From contig PXRM01000036.1 in NCBI GenBank assembly GCA_003020985.1, forward strand, positions 20,189 through 84,188: a DNA stretch of 64,000 bases, read 5' to 3'. Origin of the DNA: Halobacteriales archaeon QS_4_70_19. GTDB taxonomy: Archaea; Halobacteriota; Halobacteria; Halobacteriales; Haloarculaceae. Position 1 is the first letter of the stretch. The number at the start of each line of letters is the position of its first letter. Below are positions 62,633-64,000 of the stretch, piece after piece. The notes under the pieces were generated by a model. The model was given only the letters and a program-made list of their open reading frames with translations. It ran no database searches and was not told the origin of the DNA. A program made the translations under genes and the position numbers.

Positions 62633-63277
62633 TCACTCCGCACAGAGCCCGACGAAGTTCCGTAGCACCGCCAGCCCCGCCTCGCCGCTCTTCTCGGGGT
62701 GGAACTGCGTGCCGAACACCGTCCCGGAGTCGTCCGCGACGACGCTCGCGAACTCGGCGCCGTAGTCGGTGGTCGCGACGACCGCGTCCGGGTCCTCCGG
62801 CTCGGCGTAGTAGGAGTGGACGAAGTAGGCGTACTCGCCGTCGACGCCGTCCATGAGGGGGTGGTCGCGGACCACGTTCAGGTCGTTCCAGCCCATGTGG
62901 GGCACCGTCTCGCCGCGGAACCGAACGTTTCGCCCGGGAATCAGGTCCAGCCCGCGGGCGTCTCCCTGCCCGGCGTGGTCGGCCTCTTCGGACTCGGATA
63001 GGAGCATCTGCATGCCCAGACAGATCCCGAAGAGAGGGGTGTCGGAGTCGGCGACTTCGAGGAGGTCCTCCCGGAGCGGCTCGGCGTTCTCCATCCCTTC
63101 GGAGAACGCCCCCACGCCGGGGAGGACGACGCCGTCGGCCGCGTGGATGGCCTCCGAATCGGCGGTGATCTCGACGTCCGCGCCCGCGCGCTCCAGCCCG
63201 CGGACCGCGCTCCGGAGGTTGCCCAGCCCGTAGTCCACCACGACTACCTCGGCGGCCCGCTGGCGTGACGTGCTCAT
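62633..63277 (-). CDS. hisH: imidazole glycerol phosphate synthase subunit HisH
   Basis: 214 residues from ATG 63277. Glutaminase triad: Cys86 in FGICLGMQM, and His/Glu in TQFHPEKSG. VVDYGLGNLRS is the family start. It feeds ammonia to HisF for histidine synthesis. It is convergent with glnA across 12 bp. hisF is not in the window. Confidence 0.95.
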   Translation of the reverse strand: MSTSRQRAAEVVVVDYGLGNLRSAVRGLERAGADVEITADSEAIHAADGVVLPGVGAFSEGMENAEPLREDLLEVADSDTPLFGICLGMQMLLSESEEADHAGQGDARGLDLIPGRNVRFRGETVPHMGWNDLNVVRDHPLMDGVDGEYAYFVHSYYAEPEDPDAVVATTDYGAEFASVVADDSGTVFGTQFHPEKSGEAGLAVLRNFVGLCAE

Positions 63278-63344
63278 GTCCCTTCCTACGGAGTCCCCGG
63301 CCAAATCGCTTCCGTTCTCCCGGCCGCCGGAACCTCGCGAGCAG

Positions 63345-63929
63345 CTAAAAGTCCCCGAACGTTGCCTGGTCACCCGACCCCACCGCCGCGGCGGCGCGCT
63401 CAATGGCGCGCTCGAAGGCCTCCCGCTGGCCGGGATCGTACAGCGTCGCCGCCGGGTGCACCGACAGGAGGACGTCGCGCTTCGCGCCCCCGAGTTCCGC
63501 ACGGACGACGTCGCCGGCCTCGTCCGTGATCGTCACGGACCGGTCGAGCAGGTGCTCCGCCGGCACCTTTCCCAGCGTGACGAGGAACTCCGGGTCGACC
63601 GCCTCGATCTCGGTTTCGAGGTACCCACGGCAGTTCGCCAGTTCCTCGTCCGTCGGGTCGCGGTTGTCTGGCGGGCGACACCGGACGCAGTTGGTGATGC
63701 GGACGTCGGCGCGCGCGAGGCCGTTCTCCCGGAGGGCCCCGTCGAGGACGTCGCCGCTCCGCCCGACGAACGGTTCGCCCTCCCGGTCTTCCCGTTCGCC
63801 GGGCGCTTCGCCGACGAACAGCAGGTCGGCGTCCGCCGGGCCGACGCCATTGACGATCCGAGACCGGGAGGCACACAGCTCCGGACACTCCTCGCAGGCC
63901 GTCACGTCGAGGCCGTCCATCGCGTCCAT
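63345..63929 (-). CDS. udg: type-4 uracil-DNA glycosylase
   Basis: 194 residues. Iron-sulfur cysteines are in CEECPELC near the start and NCVRCRPP plus NCRGYL later. Active-site motif GEAPGEREDREGEPFVGRSG, and LSVHPAATLYDP near the end. It removes uracil from DNA. ATG 63929 is used; ATG 63920 is an alternative. It lies upstream of hisH on the same strand. Confidence 0.94.
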   Translation of the reverse strand: MDAMDGLDVTACEECPELCASRSRIVNGVGPADADLLFVGEAPGEREDREGEPFVGRSGDVLDGALRENGLARADVRITNCVRCRPPDNRDPTDEELANCRGYLETEIEAVDPEFLVTLGKVPAEHLLDRSVTITDEAGDVVRAELGGAKRDVLLSVHPAATLYDPGQREAFERAIERAAAAVGSGDQATFGDF

Positions 63930-63951
63930 GTGGGCCGATCGGTCCGCGCGG

Positions 63952-64000
63952 TTAAGAATCCGCCCGATCGAAGTCGAGCGCCCGGAACCGGTCGCCCGCC
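63952..64000 (-). CDS. possible 3' end of a gene cut by the window edge
   Basis: A minus-strand frame open to the edge ends AGDRFRALDFDRADS with TAA at 63952-63954, 22 bp before the udg start. The composition looks haloarchaeal, but 15 residues are not enough to name a family. Confidence 0.3.
   Translation of the reverse strand, partial: AGDRFRALDFDRADS

Noticed and set aside
1..64000. CRISPR arrays, complete insertion sequences, rRNA genes, replication origin (orc/cdc6)
   Set aside because: No spaced repeat series, transposase motif, rRNA-like stretch or Cdc6 gene was found on reading both strands.

Overview
The window is a GC-rich chromosomal segment of a haloarchaeon (class Halobacteria). 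The evidence is strongly acidic proteins, an A-type ATP synthase operon, Spt4/RpoE1/aIF2-gamma, archaeal LonB, TiaS, a type-4 uracil-DNA glycosylase, the PEP-mutase-type isocitrate lyase, many Tat signal peptides and Tat lipoproteins, and many genes whose TATA box lies about 25-30 nt before the start codon (leaderless). Apart from one tRNA it is almost entirely protein-coding. The long antisense reading frames are a by-product of high GC.

Layout: 1-1490 holds a secreted protein cut by the window edge and two small haloarchaeal proteins. 1632-14095 is the ATP synthase locus on the minus strand, order atpH-I-K-E-C-F-A-B-[acyltransferase]-D. atpA carries a 522-residue intein in its P-loop, atpI is broken, and a wax-ester-synthase/DGAT-type acyltransferase separates atpB from atpD. 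14756-17292 has a Pcm-like methyltransferase, a sugar nucleotidyltransferase and truA. 17305-19333 is a lower-GC patch with a lipoprotein and a Tat-exported, 12-cysteine protein. 19334-24607 has an M28 peptidase, aceA, hisS and a thermonuclease-like lipoprotein. 25874-30298 has a GTPBP1-like GTPase, tiaS and an HTH regulator. 30430-35050 is a tungstate/molybdate block: ModE-like regulator, broken tupA, tupB, tupC and a MOT1-type permease. 35077-39256 has an alkyltransferase-like protein without its cysteine, a CPBP protease, lonB and nadM. 40296-43355 is an information-processing run: dephospho-CoA kinase, spt4, rpoE1, PIN protein and aIF2-gamma. 43552-49667 has a regulator/membrane pair, a cytochrome P450, a DMT transporter and two tandem HAD hydrolases. 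tRNA-Pro(TGG) lies at 49806. 50022-58756 is accessory: a saccharopine-dehydrogenase-like protein, an AspA/AstE-like Tat protein, an SMP-30-like protein, lipoate ligase, an aminotransferase and two tandem histidine phosphatases. 58889-64000 has a DUF4399 lipoprotein, a DUF5789 protein, lrp divergent from glnA, hisH and udg.

A theme runs through the window: several genes are broken. atpI, tupA, the first histidine phosphatase and a secreted-protein remnant have an internal segment missing together with a frame change. The SMP-30-like gene and the CPBP protease have indels at a C/G homopolymer and a GC dinucleotide run. Gene-end remnants of nuoD and a PiT-type phosphate permease sit between intact genes. 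Because atpI should be essential, sequencing or assembly error must be considered alongside real gene decay.

The best candidate for something undescribed is the low-GC pair at 17305-18831 (cysteine-rich Tat protein plus lipoprotein). Next are the acyltransferase inside the ATP synthase operon, the cysteine-less alkyltransferase-like protein and the P-loop intein.
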